Source of the DNA: an uncultured bacterium
GTDB taxonomy: Bacteria > Bacillota > Clostridia > Lachnospirales > Lachnospiraceae
Length of the DNA: 64,000 nt
NCBI GenBank assembly: GCA_905215625.1
Contig: CAJMQQ010000004.1
Location: forward strand, 15,656 to 79,655
Reading direction: 5' to 3'
Shown: piece by piece, positions 23,702-32,867 of the stretch
How positions within the stretch are numbered: the stretch's first letter is position 1
How the letters are laid out: each line of letters opens with the position of its first letter
Notes under the pieces: model-generated
Told to the model about the DNA's origin: nothing
What the model saw: only the letters and a program-made list of their open reading frames with translations
Database searches by the model: none
Made by a program: the position numbers and the translations under genes

Positions 23702-25915
23702 ATGAGATATAACGTAGATGTGGTGCGGATTCGGGAAAATTCCATTACCTTAAATGGCTGGGCAATCGGAAAAACACCGGAAGAAGAGGTGAAATTTTCT
23801 ATCGAAGATGCATCGAAGAAACCAATCACATTTCAATATGTGCCGACCAGAAGAGACGATGTAAGCCAGATTTATTTTAAGAAGATTATTGATAAAGATT
23901 TTGGTTTTGACATCCGCTTTGAATATGAAAGAGGCTGTGATTACTATCTGGTAATCCAGTGCGGCAGCCGCAAGGCGCGGATTAAATATAATGAAGAGTT
24001 AATCGCCAAAAGAACCAGCGTTGCCTACAAAAGACGGCAGAAAATCAAGGACTTGATGAATATGGAAACTGTCCGGGTGGCCGTGGATTTCTGGAAGGAT
24101 AATGGCTTAAAGGCGCTGATTTTAAAGTCCCGTCATAAGCTTCAGGGAATCGACAATGACTATGATTACAGTGAATGGTATGAGCTGACCAAGCCGACGG
24201 AGGAAGAACTGGCGGCCCAGAAAAAGGCTCATTTTGACTATGAACCAAGGCTTTCCATTGTGATTCCGGCCTATAAGACGCCAGAGCGTTATTTAAAAGA
24301 AATGCTCCAGTCCATTAAGGCTCAGACTTATACCAACTGGGAGGTCTGCGTGGCAGATGGAAGCCCGAAGGGAGAGAGTTCGGAACGGGTTTTAAAGAAA
24401 TTTGCCGAGCTGGACAAGCGGTTTAAATACGTGATTTTAGGAGAAAATAAAGGGATTTCCGGCAACACCAATGCAGCTATGGAGATGGCGTCCGGGGACT
24501 TTATCGTACTGGCGGATCATGATGACACCATTCCGCCAAATGCGCTGTATGAGTGCGTCAAAGCCATTAATCTGGATCCGGAAATAGACGTGGTTTATTC
24601 CGATGAAGACAAGCTGGATATGGATGGAAAAGCCCTGTTTGACCCGCATTTTAAGCCGGATTTTAACCCGGATTTACTGACCAGCGTCAACTATATCTGC
24701 CATTTATTTGTGGTAAACAGGGATCTGGCAGAAGCCGTGGGAGGATTCCGTCAGGAGTTTGACGGCGCCCAGGATTACGACTTTATTTTCCGGTGTACCG
24801 AGGCGGCCAGACGGATTTATCATATCCCCAAAGTATTGTACCACTGGCGGTGTCACCAGAACTCCACGGCCAGCAATCCGGAGAGCAAGATGTACGCTTT
24901 TGAGGCAGGATCCAGAGCGATTAAAGCCCATTTTGAGCGGCTGGGCATTGGCGTTGAGTCTGTAGAAAAAGGCGTGGATTATGGGATTTACCATACCAGA
25001 TTCACATTAAAAGGAGAGCCTTTGGTATCGGTGATTATCCCTAATAAGGATCACCATCCGGATTTGGATTTGTGTATCCGGTCTTTGCTGGAGAAGGGAA
25101 CCTATAAAAATCTGGAATTTATTGTTATCGAAAATAACAGTACAGAAAAAGCGACGTTTGAGTATTACGAAAAGATTCAAAAAGAGTTTTCCAATGTAAA
25201 AGTGGTAACCTGGAAGGAAGGATTTAACTTTTCTGCCATCAATAATTTCGGCGTCCAGTTTGCAAAAGGAGAGTATCTGCTGTTCTTAAATAACGATACC
25301 GAGATTATTGAAAAAGATGTGATTCAGGAAATGCTGGGATACTGCCAGCGGGAAGACGTGGGAGCAGTAGGAGCAAGACTTCTTTATCAGGATGACACCA
25401 TCCAGCACGCAGGCGTGGTAGTAGGCTTCGGCGGAATTGCCGGACATACGTTTATCGGCCTTCACAGGGCGGAAAACAGCTATTTCCACAGAGCCATGTG
25501 CGCCCAGGATTACAGCGCGGTAACGGCGGCCTGCCTGATGACCAAACGGAGCCTGTTTGACCAGGTTGGAGGGTTTACAGAAGAGCTGGCAGTGGCTTTT
25601 AACGACATTGATTTTTGCATGAAAATCCGTTCTTTGGGAAAATTGGTGGTTTACAATCCGTATGCGTTGCTGTATCATTATGAATCGAAGTCCAGAGGAT
25701 TAGAGGACACGCCGGAGAAAGTGGCCAGATTTAATCGGGAGATTGCCATTTTCGCAAAGCGGTGGCCGGATATTTTGAAAAATGGAGACCCTTACTACAA
25801 CCCCAACCTGACTTTGAGAAAGTCTAATTTTGCACTGAGAGACCTGAAAAAAGAAAAAATCGGGGAACCCTATCAGTTAGAGGTGGATGTAGAAAAAGAG
25901 GCAGACACAGATTAA
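23702..25915 (+). CDS. Double-domain glycosyltransferase family 2
   Basis: The 737-residue protein has an N-terminal beta-rich domain of about 100 residues, a linker, then two consecutive GT2 domains. The first (about 180-420) has LSIVIPAYKTPERYL, DGSPKG and ADHDDTIP, with DPHFKPDFNPD. The second (about 440-700) has VSVIIPNKD, IENNSTE and LFLNNDTE. Tandem GT2 proteins of this type build rhamnan or other surface polysaccharide backbones, often with two linkages made by one polypeptide. No membrane helices are visible. It lies 15 bp after the previous gene in the same operon. Confidence 0.88.
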   Translation: MRYNVDVVRIRENSITLNGWAIGKTPEEEVKFSIEDASKKPITFQYVPTRRDDVSQIYFKKIIDKDFGFDIRFEYERGCDYYLVIQCGSRKARIKYNEELIAKRTSVAYKRRQKIKDLMNMETVRVAVDFWKDNGLKALILKSRHKLQGIDNDYDYSEWYELTKPTEEELAAQKKAHFDYEPRLSIVIPAYKTPERYLKEMLQSIKAQTYTNWEVCVADGSPKGESSERVLKKFAELDKRFKYVILGENKGISGNTNAAMEMASGDFIVLADHDDTIPPNALYECVKAINLDPEIDVVYSDEDKLDMDGKALFDPHFKPDFNPDLLTSVNYICHLFVVNRDLAEAVGGFRQEFDGAQDYDFIFRCTEAARRIYHIPKVLYHWRCHQNSTASNPESKMYAFEAGSRAIKAHFERLGIGVESVEKGVDYGIYHTRFTLKGEPLVSVIIPNKDHHPDLDLCIRSLLEKGTYKNLEFIVIENNSTEKATFEYYEKIQKEFSNVKVVTWKEGFNFSAINNFGVQFAKGEYLLFLNNDTEIIEKDVIQEMLGYCQREDVGAVGARLLYQDDTIQHAGVVVGFGGIAGHTFIGLHRAENSYFHRAMCAQDYSAVTAACLMTKRSLFDQVGGFTEELAVAFNDIDFCMKIRSLGKLVVYNPYALLYHYESKSRGLEDTPEKVARFNREIAIFAKRWPDILKNGDPYYNPNLTLRKSNFALRDLKKEKIGEPYQLEVDVEKEADTD

Positions 25916-25917
25916 AT

Positions 25918-26904
25918 ATGAAAGTAACGATTATTATCCCTAATTACAATGGCCTTGCGTTTATGGAACCCTGCATGAAGGCGCTGGACAACCAGAATTT
26001 TAAGGATTTTTCCGTTTTGGTGGTAGACAACGGCTCTACGGACGGCAGTGTGGAGTGGCTGAAAGAACATGGAATCCCTGCTGTCTTTTTAAAGACCAAC
26101 ACCGGTTTTTCCGGCGCAGTCAATGTGGGAATCAAAAAGGCTGCAACGCCATATGTGATTTTATTAAACAATGACACAAAAGCAGATCCCGACTATGTAG
26201 GGGAACTGGTGAGGGCCATTGAAGCTTCGCCTAAGATCTTTTCGGTCAGCAGCCGGATGATCCAGATGTACCATCCGGATTTGATGGATGATGCCGGAGA
26301 TATGTACAGCGTCTTAGGCTGGGCCTACCAGAGAGGCGTAGGACAGCCTTTAGAACGCTACAATAAGCCGTTCCGGATCTTTTCTGCCTGTGCAGGAGCC
26401 GCCATTTATAGGCGCCAGGTATTTGAAGAGATTGGATATTTTGATGAAATGCATTTTGCCTACCTGGAAGATATTGATGTAGGCTACCGGGCAAAGCTTT
26501 ATGGATACGACAACGTGTACTGCCCGACAGCCAGGATCTTCCACGTTGGAAGCGGAACCAGCGGTTCCAAATACAATTCCTTTAAAGTAAAGCTGGCGGC
26601 CAGAAATAATGTCTATCTGAATTATAAAAATATGCCGGCAGGGCAGCTTTTGCTAAATGCCCTTCCCATTGGAGCAGGAATTGCTTTAAAATACCAGTTC
26701 TTTAAAAAGCGTGGTTTTGCAGAAGACTATCTGGAAGGACTGAGAGAGGGAATCCGGACAGCAAAAACGTGCAGGAAGGTTCCATTTTCTCCAAGACGCT
26801 TAGGCCGGTATGCGGCTATTGAGCTGGAGCTGATTGCCGGTACATTTTTGTATGTTTATGAATTTTCCAGACGCAGGCTTGGAAAACGACGAGAAGGAAA
26901 CTAA
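25918..26904 (+). CDS. Glycosyltransferase family 2 (rhamnosyltransferase-like)
   Basis: The 328-residue protein shows VTIIIPNYNG, VVDNGSTDGS, TGFSGAVNVGI and LLNNDTKADPD, the signature order of WbbL/RfbF-type rhamnosyltransferases. ACAGAAIYRR and the acidic AYLEDIDVGYR follow near residue 185. It starts 2 bp after the previous stop. Rhamnose as donor is inferred from family resemblance only. Confidence 0.88.
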   Translation: MKVTIIIPNYNGLAFMEPCMKALDNQNFKDFSVLVVDNGSTDGSVEWLKEHGIPAVFLKTNTGFSGAVNVGIKKAATPYVILLNNDTKADPDYVGELVRAIEASPKIFSVSSRMIQMYHPDLMDDAGDMYSVLGWAYQRGVGQPLERYNKPFRIFSACAGAAIYRRQVFEEIGYFDEMHFAYLEDIDVGYRAKLYGYDNVYCPTARIFHVGSGTSGSKYNSFKVKLAARNNVYLNYKNMPAGQLLLNALPIGAGIALKYQFFKKRGFAEDYLEGLREGIRTAKTCRKVPFSPRRLGRYAAIELELIAGTFLYVYEFSRRRLGKRREGN

Positions 26905-26916
26905 GGTGATAAAACC

Positions 26917-28335
26917 ATGATAAAAGACAACCAGAAACGGTTTAACCGGTTCCATGTGATATTAGACGCCCTGGTAACAGCGGTGGCCTATATCCTGGCA
27001 TGGTATCTGATGCTGGAAGCCAAGATTTTTCCAGTCCAGGGACAAGTTTTGGCTCCAAAGTATTATTTTCTGGTATTGATTTTCATTATACCAGGGTATC
27101 TGCTTTTATATGGAATATTTCATCTCTATACCCCTAAGCGGGTACAGGGAAGGCGGGTGGAGTTTGCCAATATCTGCAAGGCTAATACAATCGGCCTGCT
27201 GGTGTTTACGATGGTGCTGTTTGCCATCCGGAATAAAAGCCCGTTTTTAAATGAGTTTGCGACCAGAGTGATTCTGGCCTTCTTTATCCTGAACATTGTG
27301 CTGGAAACTGCAGAACGCAACGCCATCCGTATGGTGCTCCGTTCTCTCCGATCAAAAGGATATAACCAGAAACACATTCTGCTGATTGGTTACAGCCGTG
27401 CGGCGGAAGGATTCATTGACCGGGTAATTGCCAATCCAGAGTGGGGATACCGGATCAGGGGAATTTTGGACGATCAGCGGGATCTGGGGACGGAGTACCG
27501 CCACATTCCGATTGTAGGAAGGATTTCCCAGCTCAATGATTTCCTGGAAACCAATACATTGGATGAGATTGCCATTACGTTAAGTATTAGCGAATACGCC
27601 AATCTGGAGCAGATTGTGGCTGCCTGCGAAAAATCAGGGGTTCACACCAAGTTCATTCCGGATTATAATAACTTCATTCCGACCAGACCTTATACAGAAG
27701 ATTTGCAGGGACTTCCGGTTATTCATATCCGCCATGTGCCGCTGACCAATCTGTTAAATGCGACGATAAAACGATGTGTAGACATTGCAGGGGCATTAGT
27801 TGGATTAATTCTGTTTTCACCGGTTATGCTGGTGACGGCGTTCCTGATTAAGCTGACTTCTCCTGGGCCAGTATTTTTCAGCCAGGAGCGGGTAGGACTT
27901 CACAACCGGACGTTTAAGATGTATAAATTCCGGTCTATGGAAGTCCAGAAGCCTTCCGAGGAAAAGTCAAAATGGACGACTCCCCATGACCCGAGGGTGA
28001 CTCCGGTAGGAAGATTTATCCGGAAGACCAGCATTGATGAAATGCCGCAGTTTTTCAACATTTTAATTGGAGATATGAGTCTGGTAGGGCCTCGTCCCGA
28101 AAGACCGTTTTTTGTAGAGCGTTTTAAAGAAGAGATTCCCAGATATATGATTAAGCATCAGGTCCGCCCCGGACTTACTGGCTGGGCCCAGGTCAATGGT
28201 TATCGGGGAGACACTTCGATTACCAAGAGAATTGAGCATGACCTATATTATATTGAAAATTGGAGCCTTGGATTTGATTTTAAAATTATGTTTTTGACCA
28301 TCTTTAAAGGCTTTATTAATAAAAATGCTTATTAG
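26917..28335 (+). CDS. Initiating polyprenyl glycosylphosphotransferase (WbaP/CpsE type)
   Basis: The 472-residue protein has four to five N-terminal membrane helices, a CoA-binding-like Rossmann domain (ILLIGYSRAAEGFIDRV near residue 150) and a fifth helix near residue 285. It ends with the conserved bacterial sugar transferase domain (PVFFSQERVGLHNRTFKMYKFRSM, KTSIDEMPQFFNIL, GDMSLVGPRPERP, RPGLTGWAQVNG). It transfers a hexose-1-phosphate from a UDP-sugar to undecaprenyl phosphate, the first step in glycan assembly. Its position near the end of the cluster and just before an LCP ligase links synthesis to wall attachment. Confidence 0.93.
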   Translation: MIKDNQKRFNRFHVILDALVTAVAYILAWYLMLEAKIFPVQGQVLAPKYYFLVLIFIIPGYLLLYGIFHLYTPKRVQGRRVEFANICKANTIGLLVFTMVLFAIRNKSPFLNEFATRVILAFFILNIVLETAERNAIRMVLRSLRSKGYNQKHILLIGYSRAAEGFIDRVIANPEWGYRIRGILDDQRDLGTEYRHIPIVGRISQLNDFLETNTLDEIAITLSISEYANLEQIVAACEKSGVHTKFIPDYNNFIPTRPYTEDLQGLPVIHIRHVPLTNLLNATIKRCVDIAGALVGLILFSPVMLVTAFLIKLTSPGPVFFSQERVGLHNRTFKMYKFRSMEVQKPSEEKSKWTTPHDPRVTPVGRFIRKTSIDEMPQFFNILIGDMSLVGPRPERPFFVERFKEEIPRYMIKHQVRPGLTGWAQVNGYRGDTSITKRIEHDLYYIENWSLGFDFKIMFLTIFKGFINKNAY

Positions 28336-28357
28336 TTTCGTGCAGTGAGGTTGATTT

Positions 28358-30745
28358 ATGAGCTATTATGATGACGAGTTAGAAAGAGGACGAAACGGCA
28401 GAGATGGCAAACCAGAGATGCCCCGCCGTTCATCCGCCGGCCAAAGACCCGGCGGTACCAGTGAACGGGCTCAGTCCCAGAACCCAAGCAGAAGACAGAC
28501 CAGTCCGGACGGGATGAACCAGACTCCAAGACCGGTGCGCCGTCAAACGGCTGGACAGCCATCAGACAGAACACCTTCCCAGACCCCGGAAGGAGTACGG
28601 CGTCAGCAGCCAGGAAGCCAGAACCCGGAAAGAGTACGGCGTCAGCAGCCAGGAAGCCAGGTACCAGAAGGAGTGCGGCGTCAGCAGCCAGGAGGCCAGG
28701 TACCAGAAGGAGTGCGGCGTCAGCAGCCGGGAGGCCAGACTCCAGAAGGGGCGCGCCGTCCGGTGTCTGGTTCTCAAAATGTCAGGGGAGTACGGGAAAA
28801 TGGAGTTCCCAGACAGACTGCAAGAAGTATGGGCAGCCAGGAATCTGGAAGAGGACGTGTTCCGTTAGGAGGAAAAGCGGCTTCGAATCAAGGGGGTTCT
28901 TCCCGTCAGGGAAGCAGGGTTTCCGGAGGACCAAAGTTAAACGGAAATGGACCGGAGGATTTGGGACGCAGGGACAGTAACGGAGGAAGAATCACAGCGA
29001 CCAGCCAGGCGGCAAAGAAGCAAGCGGAAAAAACGGCAAAGAACCGGAAAAAGCGCCGTCTGATTACACTGGCTATAGCAGAGTGCATTGCCCTGGTCTT
29101 TATTTTTACTTATGCGTTTTTTGCCAGAAAATGGAGTTTAATTGTTCAATCTTCCGACTGGGATGCAAAAGATGTAACCAATCCGGTGTTCTCCGTAGAA
29201 GTGCCGGAATATATGAAAGGCCATTGGACCTTTGCGGTATTCGGCGTGGACAGCCGGGATAAAAACGTCTTAAAAGGAACCAACTCAGATGTTATTATGA
29301 TTTGCGATGTCAATCAGGATACCGGAGAGATTAAGCTGGTATCAGTATTCAGGGATTCTTATTTGAATCTGGATGATAAGGGAACCTATAATAAGATTAA
29401 CCAGGCTTATTTTGTAGGAGGTCCGACCCAGGCAGTAAAAGCCCTGAATAAAAACCTGGATTTAAACATTACGGATTATGTAACCTTTAACTGGAACGCA
29501 GTTGCCAACGGAATTAATGCCCTGGGCGGCATTGATATGAATATCAGCAAGGCAGAGTTCTATTACATTAACTCCTTTATTACTGAGACAGTAAAGGGAA
29601 CGGGAATCGGTTCCCATCAGCTGACCCATGCAGGGGAAAATCATCTGGACGGTGTCCAGGCAGTTGCTTATGGCCGCCTTCGTCTGATGGATACGGACTA
29701 TGCCCGTACCGAGCGTCAGAGAAAGGTAATAAAAGCCGCATTTGACAAAGCGGTAAAAGCAGATCTGGCAACGTTAAACAGTCTTGTAGGCGCGGTACTG
29801 CCGCAGGTTTCTACCTGTATTGATGTAAATGATATTTTTGGAATGCTGAAAAATGTGTCTAAATATCACATTGGAGATACGATGGGCTTCCCTGCTGCAA
29901 GAGGCGAGGCAAGTATTCCCAAAAAAGGCGCCTGCGTAATTCCCCAGACGCTGGAAAGCAATGTAATCGCTCTTCACGAGTTTTTGTTTGGCGAAGAAAA
30001 CTATGTGCCAAGCAGTACGGTAAAGGAAATCAGCGCTAAGATTGCCAGCGATACCGGTATGTATAAGGCAGGAACTGCGATTAAGAACGTACCGACCGAT
30101 AACGGCGTTATTCCAAGCAGCAAATCGCCGACAAAGACGACAGAAGAAACGGATAAAACGAGCAGCAGCGCTCCAACCTTTGAAACCGATGAAGAAGGAA
30201 ACTTCTATGATGAAGAAGGAAATCTGGTAGACGAAGAGGGCCGCCGCATTGATGAGTACGGATTCCTGATTGATGAGGAAGGCCGTCGGATTGATGAAGA
30301 CGGAAACCTGCTGGAAGAACCGAGAGAAACCGATGTAGATGGCAATCCGATTGTGGATGGAGAGACAGAGGATGAAAATGGCCGTCCGCTGACACCGGTT
30401 ACCCCAGCGGAATCAGGTTCTTCCGGAACGATCAAACCAGGAGAGAGTACGAGTCCGACCAGACCATCGTCTCCTTATCCAACGGAACCTACAGCCCCGA
30501 CTGCTCCTACCAGGCCAATCAGTCCTGGAGCGGAAGAGACAACCGAAGGAGTCGGACCTGGAACGGGTCTGGAGCCAGGCAGTTCCGGAGGCCCGAATGG
30601 CTCTGGAATCATTGACAATTCCACAAACGGGCCTTCATCTGGAAACAATGTTTCAGGCAGAGAGCCTGGAGGCGGACAAAGCGGACCGTCTACGATTACG
30701 CCAGTCCCCACAGAAAACTATGACAATATAGGGCCAGGCTTGTAA
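28358..30745 (+). CDS. LytR-CpsA-Psr (LCP) family glycopolymer ligase with long repeat-rich tails
   Basis: The 795-residue protein is nearly twice the usual LCP length. Residues 1-230 are cytoplasmic, rich in Arg, Gln, Pro and Gly, and contain four 13-residue repeats (VRRQQPGSQ/GQxPEG). One membrane helix lies at about 235-256. The LCP domain (about 290-520) has FGVDSRD, NSDVIMI, SVFRDSY and RTERQRKVI, with the conserved Arg and Asp residues. The extracellular tail has six acidic heptads (DEEGxxx) and a Pro/Ser/Thr/Gly-rich end. LCP enzymes attach lipid-linked glycans to peptidoglycan; here the obvious substrate is the product of the preceding cluster. Confidence 0.93.
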   Translation: MSYYDDELERGRNGRDGKPEMPRRSSAGQRPGGTSERAQSQNPSRRQTSPDGMNQTPRPVRRQTAGQPSDRTPSQTPEGVRRQQPGSQNPERVRRQQPGSQVPEGVRRQQPGGQVPEGVRRQQPGGQTPEGARRPVSGSQNVRGVRENGVPRQTARSMGSQESGRGRVPLGGKAASNQGGSSRQGSRVSGGPKLNGNGPEDLGRRDSNGGRITATSQAAKKQAEKTAKNRKKRRLITLAIAECIALVFIFTYAFFARKWSLIVQSSDWDAKDVTNPVFSVEVPEYMKGHWTFAVFGVDSRDKNVLKGTNSDVIMICDVNQDTGEIKLVSVFRDSYLNLDDKGTYNKINQAYFVGGPTQAVKALNKNLDLNITDYVTFNWNAVANGINALGGIDMNISKAEFYYINSFITETVKGTGIGSHQLTHAGENHLDGVQAVAYGRLRLMDTDYARTERQRKVIKAAFDKAVKADLATLNSLVGAVLPQVSTCIDVNDIFGMLKNVSKYHIGDTMGFPAARGEASIPKKGACVIPQTLESNVIALHEFLFGEENYVPSSTVKEISAKIASDTGMYKAGTAIKNVPTDNGVIPSSKSPTKTTEETDKTSSSAPTFETDEEGNFYDEEGNLVDEEGRRIDEYGFLIDEEGRRIDEDGNLLEEPRETDVDGNPIVDGETEDENGRPLTPVTPAESGSSGTIKPGESTSPTRPSSPYPTEPTAPTAPTRPISPGAEETTEGVGPGTGLEPGSSGGPNGSGIIDNSTNGPSSGNNVSGREPGGGQSGPSTITPVPTENYDNIGPGL
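28595..28750 (+). repeat. Coding tandem repeat, 4 x 39 bp
   Basis: Four adjacent 39-bp units encode VRRQQPGSQNPER, VRRQQPGSQVPEG, VRRQQPGGQVPEG and VRRQQPGGQTPEG. The units are nearly identical at the DNA level, so copy-number change by slippage or recombination is likely and would stay in frame. Confidence 0.9.
30188..30313 (+). repeat. Coding acidic heptad repeat, 6 x 21 bp
   Basis: Six consecutive heptads (DEEGNFY, DEEGNLV, DEEGRRI, DEYGFLI, DEEGRRI, DEDGNLL) sit in the extracellular part of the LCP protein between the catalytic domain and the Pro-rich tail. Confidence 0.85.
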
Positions 30746-30788
30746 AAAAGCCTGTCATATAAGCCGGTGTGCAGCCGGAAAAAACGCC

Positions 30789-30833
30789 GCCGCAGTATGA
30801 GATCTGGAAGGATTTCATTCTGCGGCAGTTTTT
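30789..30833 (+). terminator. Rho-independent terminator of second glycan cluster
   Basis: GCCGCAGTATGA pairs with TCATTCTGCGGC with one mismatch. A T5 run follows. It is located 44 bp after the LCP stop. Confidence 0.85.
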
Positions 30834-30925
30834 CATAAATTGATTATGAATTTATCACAATTTGGTCACAAATGCTTGGTAAACTGGGTACTATCAAAAG
30901 GAAATCGAGGAAGGAGCTTATCATT

Positions 30926-32635
30926 ATGAATGAACAAAACGAAAGAAACAATGAAAATGGTATGAATCCGGATTCCAATCACATAGAAAACGACACCAGA
31001 AAAGACGAATCCGTTAATTTTGTACTGAAGGAGAATAAGGAGCAGAATCATTCTTCGTATGAAGGACCTTATCGTGCCAGTGAAAACCAGTATTACAATG
31101 GAAATGCAGGCGGCCAGCCTCAGGGAAATCCATATGCATCCAGCCAGGCAAACGGCCAGCCACAGTTAAACAGCCAGGCAAATGGCCAGTCTAATAATCA
31201 GCATCAGGGAAATCCGTACCAGAACGGTCAGGGACAGCCAAATCCATATCAGGGCGGGCCTGTAAGACCAAATTATTATCAAAATCCATATTCGAACAAT
31301 GGCCAGCCTCAGCCCAATAATCAGCATCAGGGCACAGGTCCAAACCGGCAGAAGAAAAAAGGAGGCATGGCAAAAAAAGCGGGAGTCATTACGGCGGCAG
31401 CACTGCTGTTTGGTGTAGTTTCCGGCGGAACGATGGTGGGAATCAACGTATTGTCGAATAGTCTTTTAGCAGGCAATGCAGTTGAAACTCCAGCAGAGAC
31501 CAAAGAAGTAGCGCCTCAGACAGCGGCATCTTCCGAGGCAGTGGCACAGGCACAGACCGCAGAAAATACAGATGGCGCAGTAGTGATGGACGTTTCCGCA
31601 ATTGTAGAAGATGTAATGCCGTCTATGGTATCTATTGACAATACTGTATTATATACTACCCAGAACTGGTTTTACGGCAACCAGACCTATGAAGTTCCCA
31701 GCAGCGGAAGCGGAATTATTGTAGGAGAAAATGATACGGAGCTTCTGATTGTTACCAATAACCATGTAATCGAGGATTCCAAAGAGATCAAAGCCACCTT
31801 TATCGACGGAACTTCCGTAGACGCGGCTATAAAAGGAACCGATTCGGTAGCAGACCTGGCAGTAATTGCAGTTCCGTTAGACCAGATTCCAGATGATACC
31901 AAGAGCCGCATCAAACCGGCAGTTCTGGGAGATTCGGAAGAACTGAAAATGGGACAGGGCGTAATTGCCATTGGTAATGCATTAGGTTATGGACAGACTA
32001 CTACCGTAGGCTATATCAGCGCTGTGGACAGACAGATTCAAGTAGATGAAAGCGGAGCAACGAAAAACGTCATTCAGACAGATGCAGCCATTAACCCAGG
32101 AAACAGCGGCGGCGCTTTAGTCAACATGAAGGGCGAAGTCATTGGTATCAATGAGGCAAAGACCTCTGCAACCTCCGTAGAAGGCGTTGGATATGCCATT
32201 CCGGTATCAGAGGCTCAGGATATTATCAAAGACCTGATGAACCAGAAGACCAGAATTGCAGTAGATGCAGAAAAACAGGGTTATTTGGGAATCCAGGGAA
32301 CAGATGTCAGCGAGCAGGATGCTTCTTTGTACGGAATGCCGGTAGGCGTATTCGTATACAAAGTGGTAGAAGGCGGAGCTGCCAGCCAGTCCGAACTTCA
32401 GGAAAAAGATATTATTACTAAGATTGATAACCAGTCTATCCGCACCATGGAAGAACTGAAAAATATGCTGACATACTATGAGAGCGGAACAACCGTTACT
32501 ATGACGGTGATGCGTCTGGAAAATGGCCAGTATGTAGAAAAGCAGATAGACATTGTTTTAGGAAGCAAACCGGAAGAAGAAACAGAATCCAAACCAGAGG
32601 CACAGTCCCAGAGCCAGAGAGGATTCTGGAGATAA
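30926..32635 (+). CDS. HtrA/DegP-type serine protease
   Basis: The 569-residue protein has a long cytoplasmic Asn/Gln/Gly/Pro-rich N-terminus (to about 145), one membrane helix (about 155-180), a trypsin-like domain and a PDZ domain. The His-Asp-Ser triad is visible in TNNHVIED, DSVADLAVI and NPGNSGGAL. The PDZ part includes GYLGIQGTDV and KDIITKIDNQSI. The ATG at 30,926 follows GGAAGGAG. An earlier in-frame ATG at 30,872 lies before this site. It degrades or refolds damaged proteins outside the membrane and is set between its own leader and a terminator, so it is probably monocistronic. Confidence 0.93.
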   Translation: MNEQNERNNENGMNPDSNHIENDTRKDESVNFVLKENKEQNHSSYEGPYRASENQYYNGNAGGQPQGNPYASSQANGQPQLNSQANGQSNNQHQGNPYQNGQGQPNPYQGGPVRPNYYQNPYSNNGQPQPNNQHQGTGPNRQKKKGGMAKKAGVITAAALLFGVVSGGTMVGINVLSNSLLAGNAVETPAETKEVAPQTAASSEAVAQAQTAENTDGAVVMDVSAIVEDVMPSMVSIDNTVLYTTQNWFYGNQTYEVPSSGSGIIVGENDTELLIVTNNHVIEDSKEIKATFIDGTSVDAAIKGTDSVADLAVIAVPLDQIPDDTKSRIKPAVLGDSEELKMGQGVIAIGNALGYGQTTTVGYISAVDRQIQVDESGATKNVIQTDAAINPGNSGGALVNMKGEVIGINEAKTSATSVEGVGYAIPVSEAQDIIKDLMNQKTRIAVDAEKQGYLGIQGTDVSEQDASLYGMPVGVFVYKVVEGGAASQSELQEKDIITKIDNQSIRTMEELKNMLTYYESGTTVTMTVMRLENGQYVEKQIDIVLGSKPEEETESKPEAQSQSQRGFWR

Positions 32636-32652
32636 AAGAAGGAACCAGTAAA

Positions 32653-32701
32653 AACAGCAGGATAAGTGCGGACAAACTCCCCTTATGCTGCTGTTCTTTT
32701 C
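32653..32701 (+). terminator. Rho-independent terminator of htrA-like gene
   Basis: AACAGCAG-GATAAG pairs with CTTATG-CTGCTGTT and is followed by CTTTTCT. Confidence 0.85.
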
Positions 32702-32731
32702 TAAAAAGTTCATTAAATTTACAGCATTCTC

Positions 32732-32760
32732 TTGTTTCTATAGCGTAAATACCTTATAAT
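32732..32760 (+). promoter_or_regulatory. Sigma-A promoter of clpX-like gene
   Basis: TTGTTT (32,732-32,737), a 17-bp spacer and a perfect TATAAT (32,755-32,760) lie about 108 bp upstream of the start codon. Confidence 0.7.
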
Positions 32761-32867
32761 ATACTAGTCTAACTATTGCTAATAGCAGAGAACACACGTA
32801 GGACAGTAGTTTTGGGAAAGGGCTGCTGGATACGGATGAAGTCTGATCACACAAAAGGAGAATAAAA

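Noticed and set aside
28595..28750. Regular repeats as a possible CRISPR array
   Set aside because: Units are adjacent without unique spacers, are in frame and encode a clear peptide repeat within the LCP protein.
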